DNA of 64,000 nt, taken from the NCBI GenBank assembly GCA_029858305.1, contig JAOUFI010000005.1, positions 18,508 through 82,507 on the forward strand, in the 5' to 3' direction. This DNA is from Candidatus Thorarchaeota archaeon (lineage in GTDB: Archaea; Asgardarchaeota; Thorarchaeia; Thorarchaeales; Thorarchaeaceae). How positions within the stretch are numbered: the stretch's first letter is position 1; each line of letters opens with the position of its first letter. The position numbers and the translations under genes were made by a program. Below, in pieces: positions 1 to 10,301 of this stretch. A model generated the notes under the pieces. That model saw nothing but the letters and a program-made list of their open reading frames with translations. It was not told the DNA's origin and ran no database searches.

Positions 1-31
1 CTATTATGGTGTTGTTGAAATCCCGCTTCAT
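1..31 (-). CDS. 5' end of a truncated CDS running off the left edge (MKRDFNNTII...)
   Basis: Reverse strand reads AAGGAGTGAG-ATG-AAG-CGG-GAT-TTC; GGAG 4 nt upstream of ATG, open to the window edge. Only 10 codons visible. Confidence 0.4.
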   Translation of the reverse strand, partial: MKRDFNNTII

Positions 32-94
32 CTCACTCCTTCTCTATCGAGTTAGTTTATAACCCCAGTTGGTGACAGTATTTTAGGTGGGTTC

Positions 95-589
95 ATGTCA
101 GAGGCTGAAGAAGGTTGGCAGAGAGTTCTGAAAGCATTTGATGAGTGGATATACTACGAGTCATCAGAATTTGGACCCTATACTGGTTACTTCTCACTTG
201 AGAATCTTCGAGACCTGACTCATGGTGAGCGGATAGGCTGGATGCATTCCATGTACGATGAGCTCATCCCTGGTCGTGTAGAGAAATGTAGAGATGCTGC
301 AATTGCATTTGAAGACTTTATGCCTTTCATGCCGGATCCTGACACCCGTGATGTTGTACAATCAATGATAGACCTGACTCAGGTCATCGAAGAAGCAATG
401 CTGTCCATGAGTGATACAATTCAAACCTTAAGAGAGGAGTATGAATCAGGAGGCTTTGATGAGTTAGTCCCGTACTTGTCAGATTTAGCGGATATTGAAG
501 AAAACATCCGCCACCACATGAGTCTGTTCAGTCAAGGTTTTACAAAGCTTCGAGGTATGGGCTTAGAAATGCCTGATATGGAATCTTGA
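95..589 (+). CDS. hypothetical acidic helical protein
   Basis: 164 aa ORF, good codon structure, ATG start; no family recognised. Confidence 0.7.
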   Translation: MSEAEEGWQRVLKAFDEWIYYESSEFGPYTGYFSLENLRDLTHGERIGWMHSMYDELIPGRVEKCRDAAIAFEDFMPFMPDPDTRDVVQSMIDLTQVIEEAMLSMSDTIQTLREEYESGGFDELVPYLSDLADIEENIRHHMSLFSQGFTKLRGMGLEMPDMES

Positions 590-731
590 ATTTATATCAA
601 AGAGGGTGTAGCAAAACTTAAGACGATACACTAGTCATGCTTTTTGACCCAAAAATAAACTGAGGTGAAAATCGCAATGGGTACTGAAACATCACACTCT
701 GCCCATCAATATCGGGTCTCAAACACGAAAG

Positions 732-1091
732 GTGACTGCCAAATTAAGGCAGGTGAACGTGTTCTCGAGTGACCGTAAGGTCTCCTCAACTAATTATAGC
801 AGTCTTGTAGCAACTCTCTTGCAATTAGCAAATGCCAGACTGAGTGATACTCAGAAGGCTGTTCTGATGATGGCTCACAGACTTCTAAAACACGAAAACC
901 TGACTGTCACAGCACTAGCAGATCAAGTTTCTCGAAGGTCTGCTGTCCCTTATAGTACCGTGAAGTGGAATCTAAGGTCTCTAAAAGAGATGGGTTTACT
1001 GAAGGGTGGCGACATGTGCTGCAAAGGAGAAAAAGCTCGCTTGACGTATGAGGCTCAGATGATAGCAGACTATTTTGAGAGAAATCACTAG
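732..1091 (+). CDS. winged-helix transcriptional regulator-like protein
   Basis: HTH pattern LTVTALADQVSRRSAVPYSTVKWNLRSLKEMGLLKGG; GTG start; followed by a terminator hairpin. Confidence 0.7.
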   Translation: MTAKLRQVNVFSSDRKVSSTNYSSLVATLLQLANARLSDTQKAVLMMAHRLLKHENLTVTALADQVSRRSAVPYSTVKWNLRSLKEMGLLKGGDMCCKGEKARLTYEAQMIADYFERNH

Positions 1092-1097
1092 ACCTGA

Positions 1098-1130
1098 GGG
1101 GGCTTTGTTTGCCCCCTATTCTTTATTTTT
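1098..1130 (+). terminator. intrinsic-type terminator
   Basis: GGGGGC-TTTGTTT-GCCCCC followed by TATTCTTTATTTTT, just after the stop of 732..1091. Confidence 0.75.
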
Positions 1131-1199
1131 GGGGTTCGCAAGAAGAAACAAGGTGCATCCCTGCTCTCAATCGATACTGCTAGGCTTTACATACCGACA

Positions 1200-2003
1200 T
1201 CATCGAATCTTCTTCTTGAACAGTTCCCAAGCGGATGGCAAGAGTAGCTTTGCGCCATTGAGGCTGTTGCTGGCACTAAGGACAACATCCACTACACGCC
1301 CTTGACCTGAATCAAGGGTTCCCAGATTCCATTGCAGCGCAGTGGCGATGTCTTTAGGTCCATATCTGAGGTTCTTGCTGAGGTCGGTTGATTCTTCATC
1401 AATCCTGATTTGGGTTGGAGAACTGATCTCCCAAGCATCAGGTTCTGGTCTGGATGTCATAGCCACACACAGCGGGTTATTATCACATGCATACATGATG
1501 CCGGATTCTGGATCATAGGTTCCAACATCATCCTTGTAGCTCGCAGGACCACCAACATCGAGATCCATGATATAATAGAGTTTCAGGTTCTCAATGGGCA
1601 TCTTGCCAAGGTTTGTTGCAGAGTAACGAACCAGCAGGATCGGAGTGTTATGGCTCCACGCCTTAATATCTGATTGGACCTTGGGAGAATCACTCTCAGA
1701 TGGAGAATGACTAAGAACTAGATGCAATCCTCCTTTCCCCGACTCAACTCTAACGAGAGAGATAGTTGAACTCTCGGTAGAGCTCGCCTTGTAGACAATA
1801 TTGTCTGCAACATAGGTGAGCCAAAACCCACCTTTATAGTCCGCAGGATTTCGGAGTAGTAACTGTTCTTTACCCGAGGTATCGATCAGACTGAGGCGTT
1901 TGATGTAGAAACCAAGGCGACCTTTTCCTCAGGATGAACACTCTACAGCGTATGAGATATCCAGCCTTGGGCTACGATTGCCGGTTTCAAGGATTTCAGA
2001 CAT
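1200..2003 (-). pseudogene. hypothetical beta-rich protein, reading frame interrupted by one in-frame TGA (codon 25, 1931..1929)
   Basis: ATG at 2003; frame is open for 24 codons, TGA, then continuously open for 242 codons to the stop at 1200; the ORF track shows only the 1200..1727 part (TTG start). Confidence 0.6.
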
Positions 2004-2162
2004 GACCGATCACTGTACCAATGCAGAGTGAACAGTAACCTCCTGCGATATAAATCTCAGTATACGTTTAAGACATAGAGAATTCTTGGACATCTTCTCT
2101 CCTTTCATAAAGTTGATAAACTCGTTGCAGGAATCAGCCAGTTATCTGGGTAGGTCATACCA

Positions 2163-3395
2163 ATGACAAATCTTACAGTAGACCAGCTCCAAAAATGGTA
2201 CAGAAAACAGCTCACGAAAAAATCGGGTGAGTTTGTCAAACAAGCCGAGAGAAGCTATAAAGTTGTTGAACGTGCTCTGAAAGATGTACAAGAAATGGTG
2301 AAGGCTTTCGAAAGTGACGGGGAGGATGATCCAGAATCTTCTGGGATTGCTGCTAGGTTTGGTTTAAAGCTCAAAGAGATCGTGTCTGATTTCTATGTAG
2401 AGAAAGAAATCACGTACGAGAGTACAGAAGCTATGCAGGGTGAAATCCAGAGATTCATCCAGGAACTTTGGGGAGCCGGCGCCAGATGGATCAAAAGAAT
2501 GGACAAGCGTCATAAAACAACCATAAAGGCTCTTGATGAAGCCATGAAGGAACTGGCAAAAGAGATGAAGCGTATTGGCAAGCTTCTCTATGATTATGCT
2601 TGGGTTAAAGATTTAGAACGTATAGGTGGTCGCATTACTACACTCCATGACCTCACCTTTAGCAAGGATGTTTTTGAAGAACAAATCAAAACCGTGCTTT
2701 TGAAGATACAGACTGCTGAGAATGACTATCAGAATGCAAAACGTGCCAATGATGAGTTTGTTGAAATGTCTAATGTTGCAGATTTGCTTAATTTGGATGA
2801 GCAAGCTGAACGTATATCGAGTCTACTTAGAATGAAATTGAATCCACTAAAGAAACAAGTGAAGAAATTCCTGCAAGTTGATACTGGAGTTCGTATTGGA
2901 CCTGCTGGTCAAATTGCCCTAAACGAATATTTCGATGATCCATATGCTGCAATAGCCAAGGAGGCTGATGGATATCCAGGACTGCTTGAAGGTCTCAGAG
3001 GCGTTCAAGAAGCAATTGAAAGAAACAAATTGGATCTGAAAGACAGACTCGGGAGACGTGCAATTGAAGAAATCGAGGCAATTAGCAAGGGTGGGCTACA
3101 AGATTTTCAAACCCAAGCAAAGAGCATTGAAGAGAAACGTCGCACATATGCTGGTTCTGATGTATACAAGAAGAGTGAGGAGCTGCAGACCGCACTCAAT
3201 GAAGCTTACAAAAATTTGGAGTATCATAGGAATGATTTACTTCGAATCCGAGATGATTTAGAACGCCAGATTACAAAAGTAAACGAGTTCAAAACGCGAA
3301 TTGAAACAGAGATACTAGCGGCTTTTAGTGAAAAAGTCACGATAGACCTTGAGGTTTCCCTTGAACCGCTTCTCAAAATGTGTACTTTAGAGTAA
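2163..3395 (+). CDS. long coiled-coil protein, function unknown
   Basis: 410 aa, heptad-rich, charged, no obvious TM segments. Confidence 0.75.
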   Translation: MTNLTVDQLQKWYRKQLTKKSGEFVKQAERSYKVVERALKDVQEMVKAFESDGEDDPESSGIAARFGLKLKEIVSDFYVEKEITYESTEAMQGEIQRFIQELWGAGARWIKRMDKRHKTTIKALDEAMKELAKEMKRIGKLLYDYAWVKDLERIGGRITTLHDLTFSKDVFEEQIKTVLLKIQTAENDYQNAKRANDEFVEMSNVADLLNLDEQAERISSLLRMKLNPLKKQVKKFLQVDTGVRIGPAGQIALNEYFDDPYAAIAKEADGYPGLLEGLRGVQEAIERNKLDLKDRLGRRAIEEIEAISKGGLQDFQTQAKSIEEKRRTYAGSDVYKKSEELQTALNEAYKNLEYHRNDLLRIRDDLERQITKVNEFKTRIETEILAAFSEKVTIDLEVSLEPLLKMCTLE

Positions 3396-3411
3396 GTGAA
3401 GGTCGAACACT

Positions 3412-4236
3412 TTGCGCGTATTAGTTACATCCGAGAAAGATATTGCCAGTCAAACAATCAAGAGCGTTCTAGAAAAGGAATATGGCTTTTCTTTAACCGG
3501 TGAAACCTTTGAAAACAATCCAATCCTTTCATTTGATGATGCTACAATTCTCATCACAACCAATCGCGATATGATATTCTGCGACCATCTTGAGGAGCAT
3601 TTCGATGCTGAGGCATTCATTTTCTGTTCGCGCCATCGGGCTGAGTCTGCAAGACCATCACTGCTTGTCCATAGTACAGGAAATCTTGGGTCTGAAGCAC
3701 TCTTTGGTGGCAATCCCTATGAGGTTTCGATTTCAGCTCCTTCATTAGTAGCTGCAGCTTTGAAACGGCTTACAATTGAACGGAGTGAAAGGAATCTAAA
3801 TGACTTCGATGTTTCGCTTGAAGTCACTCATCACGGACCCACTTCGATGACAGTTCCTCTAGTGTTTGTTGAGCTAGGCAGTACTGAGGAATACTGGATT
3901 CATAAGGAAGGTGCACAAGCTGTAGCTGCTGCTATTATGGATTGTACCAGGGAACCACTCCCTGCAGAATCAGCTATAGGTTTTGGCGGCATGCATTATG
4001 CTAGTAAGTTCAACAAACTAGTGCTCGAAAAGGAGTATAAGATAGGTCATATTGCTCCAAAATATTCCATTAACGAATTGACATTGGAAATCGTAGAGCA
4101 GATGATGACCCGAACAACAGGAAAAGTGACAAAGGCAATTGTTGATTGGAAAGGAATGAATGCTGAAAACAAAGAGCATGTATTTCCACTTCTTGATGAG
4201 TTAAATCTTGAAATTGTACGTGATAAGGATACATAA
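3412..4236 (+). CDS. dtdA: D-aminoacyl-tRNA deacylase, archaeal/plant DtdA (GEK1) type
   Basis: LEVTHHGPTSMTVPLVFVELGSTEEYW and AIGFGGMHYASKFNKLVLEKEYKIGHIAPKY are typical of the DtdA family. Confidence 0.9.
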   Translation: MRVLVTSEKDIASQTIKSVLEKEYGFSLTGETFENNPILSFDDATILITTNRDMIFCDHLEEHFDAEAFIFCSRHRAESARPSLLVHSTGNLGSEALFGGNPYEVSISAPSLVAAALKRLTIERSERNLNDFDVSLEVTHHGPTSMTVPLVFVELGSTEEYWIHKEGAQAVAAAIMDCTREPLPAESAIGFGGMHYASKFNKLVLEKEYKIGHIAPKYSINELTLEIVEQMMTRTTGKVTKAIVDWKGMNAENKEHVFPLLDELNLEIVRDKDT

Positions 4237-4358
4237 TTCATGTTGGTATTCGCCTGAAATGCTATTATAGTGTTTTTTACAGGTTTCATTACATTCCCGA
4301 AAGGCTAATTACGCTCCTTTGATAAATCGCAAATCAACTTCATCTAGTTGGGGATATT

Positions 4359-5357
4359 ATGGGCTCTGAAGACAACGCAGACATCGGAGAAATCCTAGAG
4401 AAAGTTGGCGAGCTAACTGAAGAACTCGCTAGCCTACGTAAGGACTTAGATGCATTAAACTCGGTGCCAGATATCGCTGAGAAGATTGAAACAATTAGCT
4501 CAGAGATTGAGGGATTAAAATCATCTATAGAACCTTTGGAGAAAATTGACAATCTTGAATCATCTCTGGATGAAATCAAGACGGTTATTGAAGAAGTGAA
4601 GGAATCCAAGAGTTCTGAAGAGCTGACTGAGAAGATTGACGGGCTCACAAGTTCATTGAATGAGGTAAGTGAATCAGTTCGTGAAATCAATGAGTCAAAA
4701 GAAACAGAAGTCATAATCAAGAAAATTGATGATATTCTACTTGGAATGTCTGAAGTTGAGGTCATCTCCAAGAAATTAGACGATCTCCAAGGATACATCG
4801 CTGGTCTGTCAGGTATTGAAGAGAAATTCGAAGAACTGTCAACCGCTTTTCAAGAGACCCAAGAGATTGTAGGAATTATTGTTCGACAGCTTGATGATAT
4901 TGAGCGTAAGTACAACCTCTCCGTTGAAAGAATAAATGAAACAGCTGATTTAGTATCTAAAATCGCTGAAGGTGCCATATCAACTCAAATAAAATCTACT
5001 GAAAAGAAAACATCAAAGAACACAGAGGATGAATTAATCCCAGAGCCTCAGAAGAAGTCTCCGATATCCAAAGCTAGTCTTCCATCAACAATTGACTCAT
5101 TAATGGATCGTTTACTTGGTCTCGTTAATCCGCAAACCGAGGCTAGCGACATGGCTGAGGCGTTAGAAGAGGTTCGGGATCAATTGACATCAATGATTCA
5201 AGGCCACACGCCTGTTCTGTTTCAATTTGGTAAAAAAGCAAGAGAGCTCAAATCATACCCCCCCACAGCTACTCTCAATGAGAATGATATTGCGGGTTTG
5301 AACAAAGACATCAAATCTTGGACAAGCAAGCTAAAGGAGATTGCAAAGAACTCCTAG
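4359..5357 (+). CDS. coiled-coil protein, function unknown
   Basis: 332 aa, repeated heptads (EKIDGLTSSLNEV..., IKKIDDILLGMSEV...). Confidence 0.75.
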   Translation: MGSEDNADIGEILEKVGELTEELASLRKDLDALNSVPDIAEKIETISSEIEGLKSSIEPLEKIDNLESSLDEIKTVIEEVKESKSSEELTEKIDGLTSSLNEVSESVREINESKETEVIIKKIDDILLGMSEVEVISKKLDDLQGYIAGLSGIEEKFEELSTAFQETQEIVGIIVRQLDDIERKYNLSVERINETADLVSKIAEGAISTQIKSTEKKTSKNTEDELIPEPQKKSPISKASLPSTIDSLMDRLLGLVNPQTEASDMAEALEEVRDQLTSMIQGHTPVLFQFGKKARELKSYPPTATLNENDIAGLNKDIKSWTSKLKEIAKNS

Positions 5358-5550
5358 GAACATCTTCTATTTCATGCGTACTTGTCCAAACATGCCAACA
5401 CGACTCAACTCTGCCTATTTCTGAGCCATAGGTTTATCTCTAAAATTCACAATTGCGCAATTAGACATGCCTACGGTGAAAATCAATCACCTATGCAGTC
5501 GTAGCTCCTAGGTTCAGAATCTTTCACCATCTAGATGGACGGTAGCAGTA

Positions 5551-6351
5551 ATGGAATTAACAAAGCATAATGATGAACTTCAACAGAGAATGCAGCTTCT
5601 TGATAAGCCAGCTGACCAACAACTGGCAAAAGAGCTTATGGATCTACATCAAAAGAAATGTACCGAATGTCAAGAGGACAGGCTTAGATGCGCGACTCGT
5701 CCTGCATGTATGAACCGCAACTTTCTCAATGCTCTTATTGAAATTGGCGTTGAAGTTAATGATTTGCCCAACTTTTGTTACAGCCAAAATCTTGAGCAGA
5801 TACGGAGATATGTATTAGAGAAGAAAGGGCGAAAGATGGTGGATAGGCGGCTTCCAATAAAGGACCTTCTACAGACACTTGGTATTAGCTCTATCAGACA
5901 TTTTACTACCAAGTATAAGAAAGAATGGACTAATTTCTCTTCAGTTCATGAAGGCAACATAATGCTCGTAGCAGGAGATAGCCTACTATTTCGCTTCGAT
6001 TTTGCTCGTGGTATAGCAACAGTAAATCCTACAAAGGATAGAATCAAGACATTCAATGTCTTTAAGCTGTATTGCGAACTGTTCTCAGAGAGATACCAAG
6101 TCAAGTCAACAGTAAAAGATTTGACTCCAAATTGGTGGATTCTCTCAGTTATTGCAGATGAACCCGACTCTACAGCCTTTAGGGCTCTTCAGAAGAGTGA
6201 GATTGCAAGTGCCTTCGAAGCGATATATATCAAAGAAACTGAAGGGACAGTTCAGCTGCAGATTGAAGTCATTCTTGATTCTGATGATAAGTATCTAGAG
6301 GCTGAATTCCTAAATGAGTTGTTTGTGAAAGTATCTAAGATCTGCAATTGA
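5551..6351 (+). CDS. hypothetical protein with N-terminal Cys cluster (CTECQEDRLRCATRPAC)
   Basis: 266 aa ORF immediately upstream of the TrmB-like giant. Confidence 0.65.
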   Translation: MELTKHNDELQQRMQLLDKPADQQLAKELMDLHQKKCTECQEDRLRCATRPACMNRNFLNALIEIGVEVNDLPNFCYSQNLEQIRRYVLEKKGRKMVDRRLPIKDLLQTLGISSIRHFTTKYKKEWTNFSSVHEGNIMLVAGDSLLFRFDFARGIATVNPTKDRIKTFNVFKLYCELFSERYQVKSTVKDLTPNWWILSVIADEPDSTAFRALQKSEIASAFEAIYIKETEGTVQLQIEVILDSDDKYLEAEFLNELFVKVSKICN

Positions 6352-6407
6352 AAGTGCGATTTCACCAAAACAGCTCGAATATACATATACTGCGGCGGGA
6401 TGCGCAA

Positions 6408-9400
6408 ATGAGTGATGATACAGTAAGTAAATCGGTGCCTATCCTCAGGGATAACCTTGGATTAACCGAGGCTGAGGTCAAGGCAATCGTGCCAATCTAT
6501 CTGGGTGGCAACATGACCGCTGGAGGAGTGGCTCTTCTTTCAGGAGAAAAACTCGCAACGGTTCAGAGAACTCTTGGTCGTCTTGTTAGCAAAGGACTGA
6601 TCAAGCAAATTGATGGAATTGTACCAGTGTACAGAGCTCTTTCACCAAGTATGGCTCTATCTGGTACTCTCGCAGATTCTCTTAGTGGTGTGACAGGACT
6701 TACAGATGAATCTGAGAAGTTATTCTCCTCCAGAATAACTGAAATCGAATCTGTGGTCGATGGCATTATCACTTCACAAACCAAGTCTCTTGAGGAACTA
6801 AAATCAGCTCTCACATCATATGAGAATCAAGTTCTTGATTTAGTAACAAAGCAGATTGAGAATGTTGCGACAACTGCGACACAAACCATGACTGGATTTT
6901 CAGATGAGATTGAGCTCGCGATGAATGGTATGGATACATTTCTTGATGAGAGCCTAGGCTCAAAATTACTTGAGCTACAAGCGGAAATAGATAAGGCTCA
7001 GATTGCAATGGCGAAGGATCTGAAAGCGCAGGTTCGTGAATTTGATAAATGGATAAAGAACGAGCGCAAAGGAACATTAGGTTCTGTTGGAGAGTTTGAA
7101 GCGAAATCTTCAGCACTTGTCGAATCTGCAAAAAATGCTGTCTCGTCCGCGCTCACAAAGTCATCAGAGCTAATCCAGAGTCTTGTACGCGAGATTTCAG
7201 GAATTTTAACATCTCTGGCATCTGCCGCTTCCGATAATGGACTTGCTGTAATTAATGAGGTATCCACTGAGATATCACAAATGCTCAACCATCTCGATAG
7301 CGAGTTGGGGCAAGCATATCTCACAGGTCAAGAATCACTCAAGGAGGTCATTGCTCAGGCACGTATCATCTCAAAAGAATATAGCGAGTTTGCGAAAAGC
7401 AGGATTGATGCAGCAATAGAGATTGCAGACTCTGCTAGTGACGTTGTTGATGACTGGAAGAACGAGGTTTCTGGATTCATGGACGTTGCATCCCAATCTG
7501 TGACATCCCAGCTAGACCAAGTTGCTTCCACTGATGCATCATACCTCGAACAAATGAAAAACTCATTAACATCACACATCGAGAGAGTCAATACGTCATT
7601 GATGGATGAATACAAGGCAATCTCTTCACTAGCTACAGTCCTTGGTGGTGATTCTGAAACAATATTGACTGAGACTCGTTCGATGATGCTTGATCTTCTT
7701 CAGTCACAGAATGTTGTTGAACAGAATGATTGCGATGCTGTTGTAGAGAAACTCCATGCGGAACTCGAAAAATGGGTCGGTGATACAGTCACATCTATAG
7801 AGAAGAAATTGAAAGACACGGCTAAAGATGTAACAACAATTCTAGACACAGAAACGACAGAGCTGAACTCTATCTCTGAAGCGATGAATAGTCGGTTGAA
7901 ATCAGCTTTCAATTCAGTCATTAAGAGTACAAATACAAAGAATGAAACTTTGTTAACATCTGTAAAGAAGACGACACATGACTTTGAAAATGGCATTGGT
8001 CAAAGTCTTGATGAGTTAATTACTAGTTTCACATCAGCAACAGAAAAGCAAGTACGTGAGTCAAAAGAGTTGTATGAGGGATTGCGAGAACGCCTGGATA
8101 ATCGGATGTCCCAATCTATAGCAACCATTAGCTCACAGGCTGATAGAGTTCAGAAGGATATCACTAATACAATACTCGAGCAAACAACTAGGATTGACCA
8201 ACACACTCTCGGAATAAAGGAAGAATTTCATAATAGGTTAGAAGATATTACAACTCAGTTCATCTCCCTCACGCAGGGTTTAGAGGCTACATTCAATGGG
8301 CTTCTCTCTTCTCAGACCATGGAAGCACGAGATATTATTGCATCTACGCATTCAGAGTTCCGAACTACATTAAAGAATGAGGTAACAACTCTCAAGGATG
8401 ATTCACTGAAGATTCAGAAAGAGTACTCGACTGAGATTGCGCTTAAAATTGATGACGTTGCCTCCACAGTCGCTGCTGTTAAGAAGGCTCTAAATGAACT
8501 TTCGGTGCAGAAACGCTTTGAGATTTCTGAAAATATGGCAAAAACACTCACAAATCTTGAGTCTTCTATCAGAAGTACAGAAGAGAGTCTAAGAGATATA
8601 GAATCGGGCACTGTTGATCAGTTTATTGAAAATATGGAACAAGTATCTCAAGAATTCAAGGTCAGTGTTAATGGAGCGCGTGACAATATCTCAGGGCGGC
8701 TAGATAATGTGAAAGATATTGTCGCAGCATCTCTTGAGAAGAGCTCAGCTGGGGGAAAGATTGTTGTTGATGGATTTGTAGCCCAACAAAAGGACCGCAA
8801 ACAACGGTTCCTTGCTGATACGAGCAAGAAAATGAACCGACTTGCTACGAAAAGGGCAAAGGACTCAGCAGCCTCCATTGAAGCATTTCAGACACAGCTC
8901 TCCGAGAATCAAACAGGTGGAGTCAAAGATCGAAATATTGCGAAGGAAGAAGTACTGGCAACAGTGGAAACAAGGCGATCAGAAGTGGCTAATGCCTTTG
9001 ATGCAGCAGCTGTATGGGTTGATTCTTCTGTATCCAATGTGGCAACATCTCTAGAAGCATTCGGCAGTAAATTGAAGAACGAGCTCATCATTATGCAGAA
9101 AGGTCTACAGAAGGCAGCTAATGAAGTTGCGTTGGCGATTCAGGAACGTGGCGAAACTGATATGGATAGTTTCCAGGAAATTGCTACATCTTTGATACAA
9201 AATGCTGAATCGATTGTAACTGCGCGCCTAAATGAATTTGGCGACAGCTGTTCAGATGCTCTAACGAAGAGCAATGACTCCTTCACCACTATGCCGACAA
9301 GAATGAGTGAAGAACTTGAGAACATGGAAACAGAGATAGCTCAGAGAAACTTACAGGATTATGGAACAATCACTACAGATCTATCTACATCTTTTACAGA

Positions 9401-10301
9401 ATGCATACGAACTGCAGAATCAATATCTGAAGGATTCAAGAACCTTATTGAGAATGCTTCAATAGCTCTAACAAATCATCGTGATGAGGTATTTGACCAA
9501 GTTCAGAAAAGTGCAGAGTTGTCAAACCAGTATGCCTCCCGCAAGTTCGAAACGACTGGTCTGGATCTCAAGACTCATTTAAGCAGTGATACATCGAATT
9601 TTCTAGAGAAAACGAGGCTAGCGCTTGCAGCAAAGAACAAGGAAATCACGGATTCTGTAACTGAAACAATCAATACAATCAATAAAGAGACCTCCGGTTT
9701 GAAACAGAACCGAAATCGGGCGCTCTCTTCGCATGGAGAATTTGGCGAGAAGACACTCAGAAGATGGTCGGTGGAACAGAAAGACAATATGTCTTCATTG
9801 AACGATAGGATACATAGTGCAATTGTGGGAATAACCGACAATACCAAGGCAACTATAGAGGTACTCAATGCTATCCATAGTATTGGAGATGAGATGATTA
9901 AAGACCCATCAAAAAGAACTTGGTACATATCTGGGAAAGAGGAAGCATGCGCTCATATTATAGATATGGCAGATAGAGCTACAGACTCTATTGTAATCTC
10001 CATCATCGATCCCAATTGCCTAGACTATAAGAAGTTGGCTAAGGTCAAACAACCAAAACGTAAGGTGCTCATTGTTCCTGAAACCGAAGAACTTGATCCG
10101 AATCTATCATCCCTAGAAGGCTGGCGGGTATGGGAAACTAGGACCCCAATGTTCCTATCAATAATAGACGATAGTGAGCTATTGGTCGGTGGTGCAACAG
10201 CAACAGATGACCTTATCGCTTTGATATCGAAAGATGAAACATATCTTAGACTGTATCACGATATTCTTGGCCCGCGGTTAGTGAGAGGAAGAGTGACCTA
10301 G
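6408..10301 (+). CDS. giant TrmB-family regulator: N-terminal winged helix, ~1000 aa coiled coil, C-terminal TrmB/PLD-like sensor domain
   Basis: N-term LRDNLGLTEAEVKAIVPIYLGGNMTAGGVALLSGEKLATVQRTLGRLVSKGLIKQIDGIVPVYRALSP (TrmB wHTH); C-term WYISGKEEACAHIIDMADRATDSIVISI...DDSELLVGGATATDDLIALISKDETYLRLYHDILG (TrmB C-terminal/PLD-like). Start set at internal ATG 6408. Confidence 0.85.
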   Translation: MSDDTVSKSVPILRDNLGLTEAEVKAIVPIYLGGNMTAGGVALLSGEKLATVQRTLGRLVSKGLIKQIDGIVPVYRALSPSMALSGTLADSLSGVTGLTDESEKLFSSRITEIESVVDGIITSQTKSLEELKSALTSYENQVLDLVTKQIENVATTATQTMTGFSDEIELAMNGMDTFLDESLGSKLLELQAEIDKAQIAMAKDLKAQVREFDKWIKNERKGTLGSVGEFEAKSSALVESAKNAVSSALTKSSELIQSLVREISGILTSLASAASDNGLAVINEVSTEISQMLNHLDSELGQAYLTGQESLKEVIAQARIISKEYSEFAKSRIDAAIEIADSASDVVDDWKNEVSGFMDVASQSVTSQLDQVASTDASYLEQMKNSLTSHIERVNTSLMDEYKAISSLATVLGGDSETILTETRSMMLDLLQSQNVVEQNDCDAVVEKLHAELEKWVGDTVTSIEKKLKDTAKDVTTILDTETTELNSISEAMNSRLKSAFNSVIKSTNTKNETLLTSVKKTTHDFENGIGQSLDELITSFTSATEKQVRESKELYEGLRERLDNRMSQSIATISSQADRVQKDITNTILEQTTRIDQHTLGIKEEFHNRLEDITTQFISLTQGLEATFNGLLSSQTMEARDIIASTHSEFRTTLKNEVTTLKDDSLKIQKEYSTEIALKIDDVASTVAAVKKALNELSVQKRFEISENMAKTLTNLESSIRSTEESLRDIESGTVDQFIENMEQVSQEFKVSVNGARDNISGRLDNVKDIVAASLEKSSAGGKIVVDGFVAQQKDRKQRFLADTSKKMNRLATKRAKDSAASIEAFQTQLSENQTGGVKDRNIAKEEVLATVETRRSEVANAFDAAAVWVDSSVSNVATSLEAFGSKLKNELIIMQKGLQKAANEVALAIQERGETDMDSFQEIATSLIQNAESIVTARLNEFGDSCSDALTKSNDSFTTMPTRMSEELENMETEIAQRNLQDYGTITTDLSTSFTECIRTAESISEGFKNLIENASIALTNHRDEVFDQVQKSAELSNQYASRKFETTGLDLKTHLSSDTSNFLEKTRLALAAKNKEITDSVTETINTINKETSGLKQNRNRALSSHGEFGEKTLRRWSVEQKDNMSSLNDRIHSAIVGITDNTKATIEVLNAIHSIGDEMIKDPSKRTWYISGKEEACAHIIDMADRATDSIVISIIDPNCLDYKKLAKVKQPKRKVLIVPETEELDPNLSSLEGWRVWETRTPMFLSIIDDSELLVGGATATDDLIALISKDETYLRLYHDILGPRLVRGRVT

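Noticed and set aside
1410-1673. 87-aa plus-strand ORF (and 1075..1305)
   Set aside because: Overlaps the UGA-interrupted minus-strand gene, which has better coding character; 1075..1305 runs through a terminator
1929-1931. Firm selenoprotein call for the in-frame UGA
   Set aside because: No recognisable selenoprotein family motif around it and no SECIS evident to the eye; kept only as a hypothesis beside mutation or error
4340-4798. 152-aa minus-strand Ser-rich ORF
   Set aside because: Antisense shadow of coiled-coil gene 4359..5357
5451-5462. Palindrome AATTGCGCAATT (a second copy occurs near 20778 inside the acyl-CoA ligase gene)
   Set aside because: Second copy is coding and unrelated in context; most likely chance
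6563-9928. Series of minus-strand ORFs (e.g. 6811..7131, 6998..7324, 7700..7996, 9575..9928)
   Set aside because: All lie antisense inside the coiled-coil TrmB gene; Ser/Phe-rich compositions typical of shadow frames
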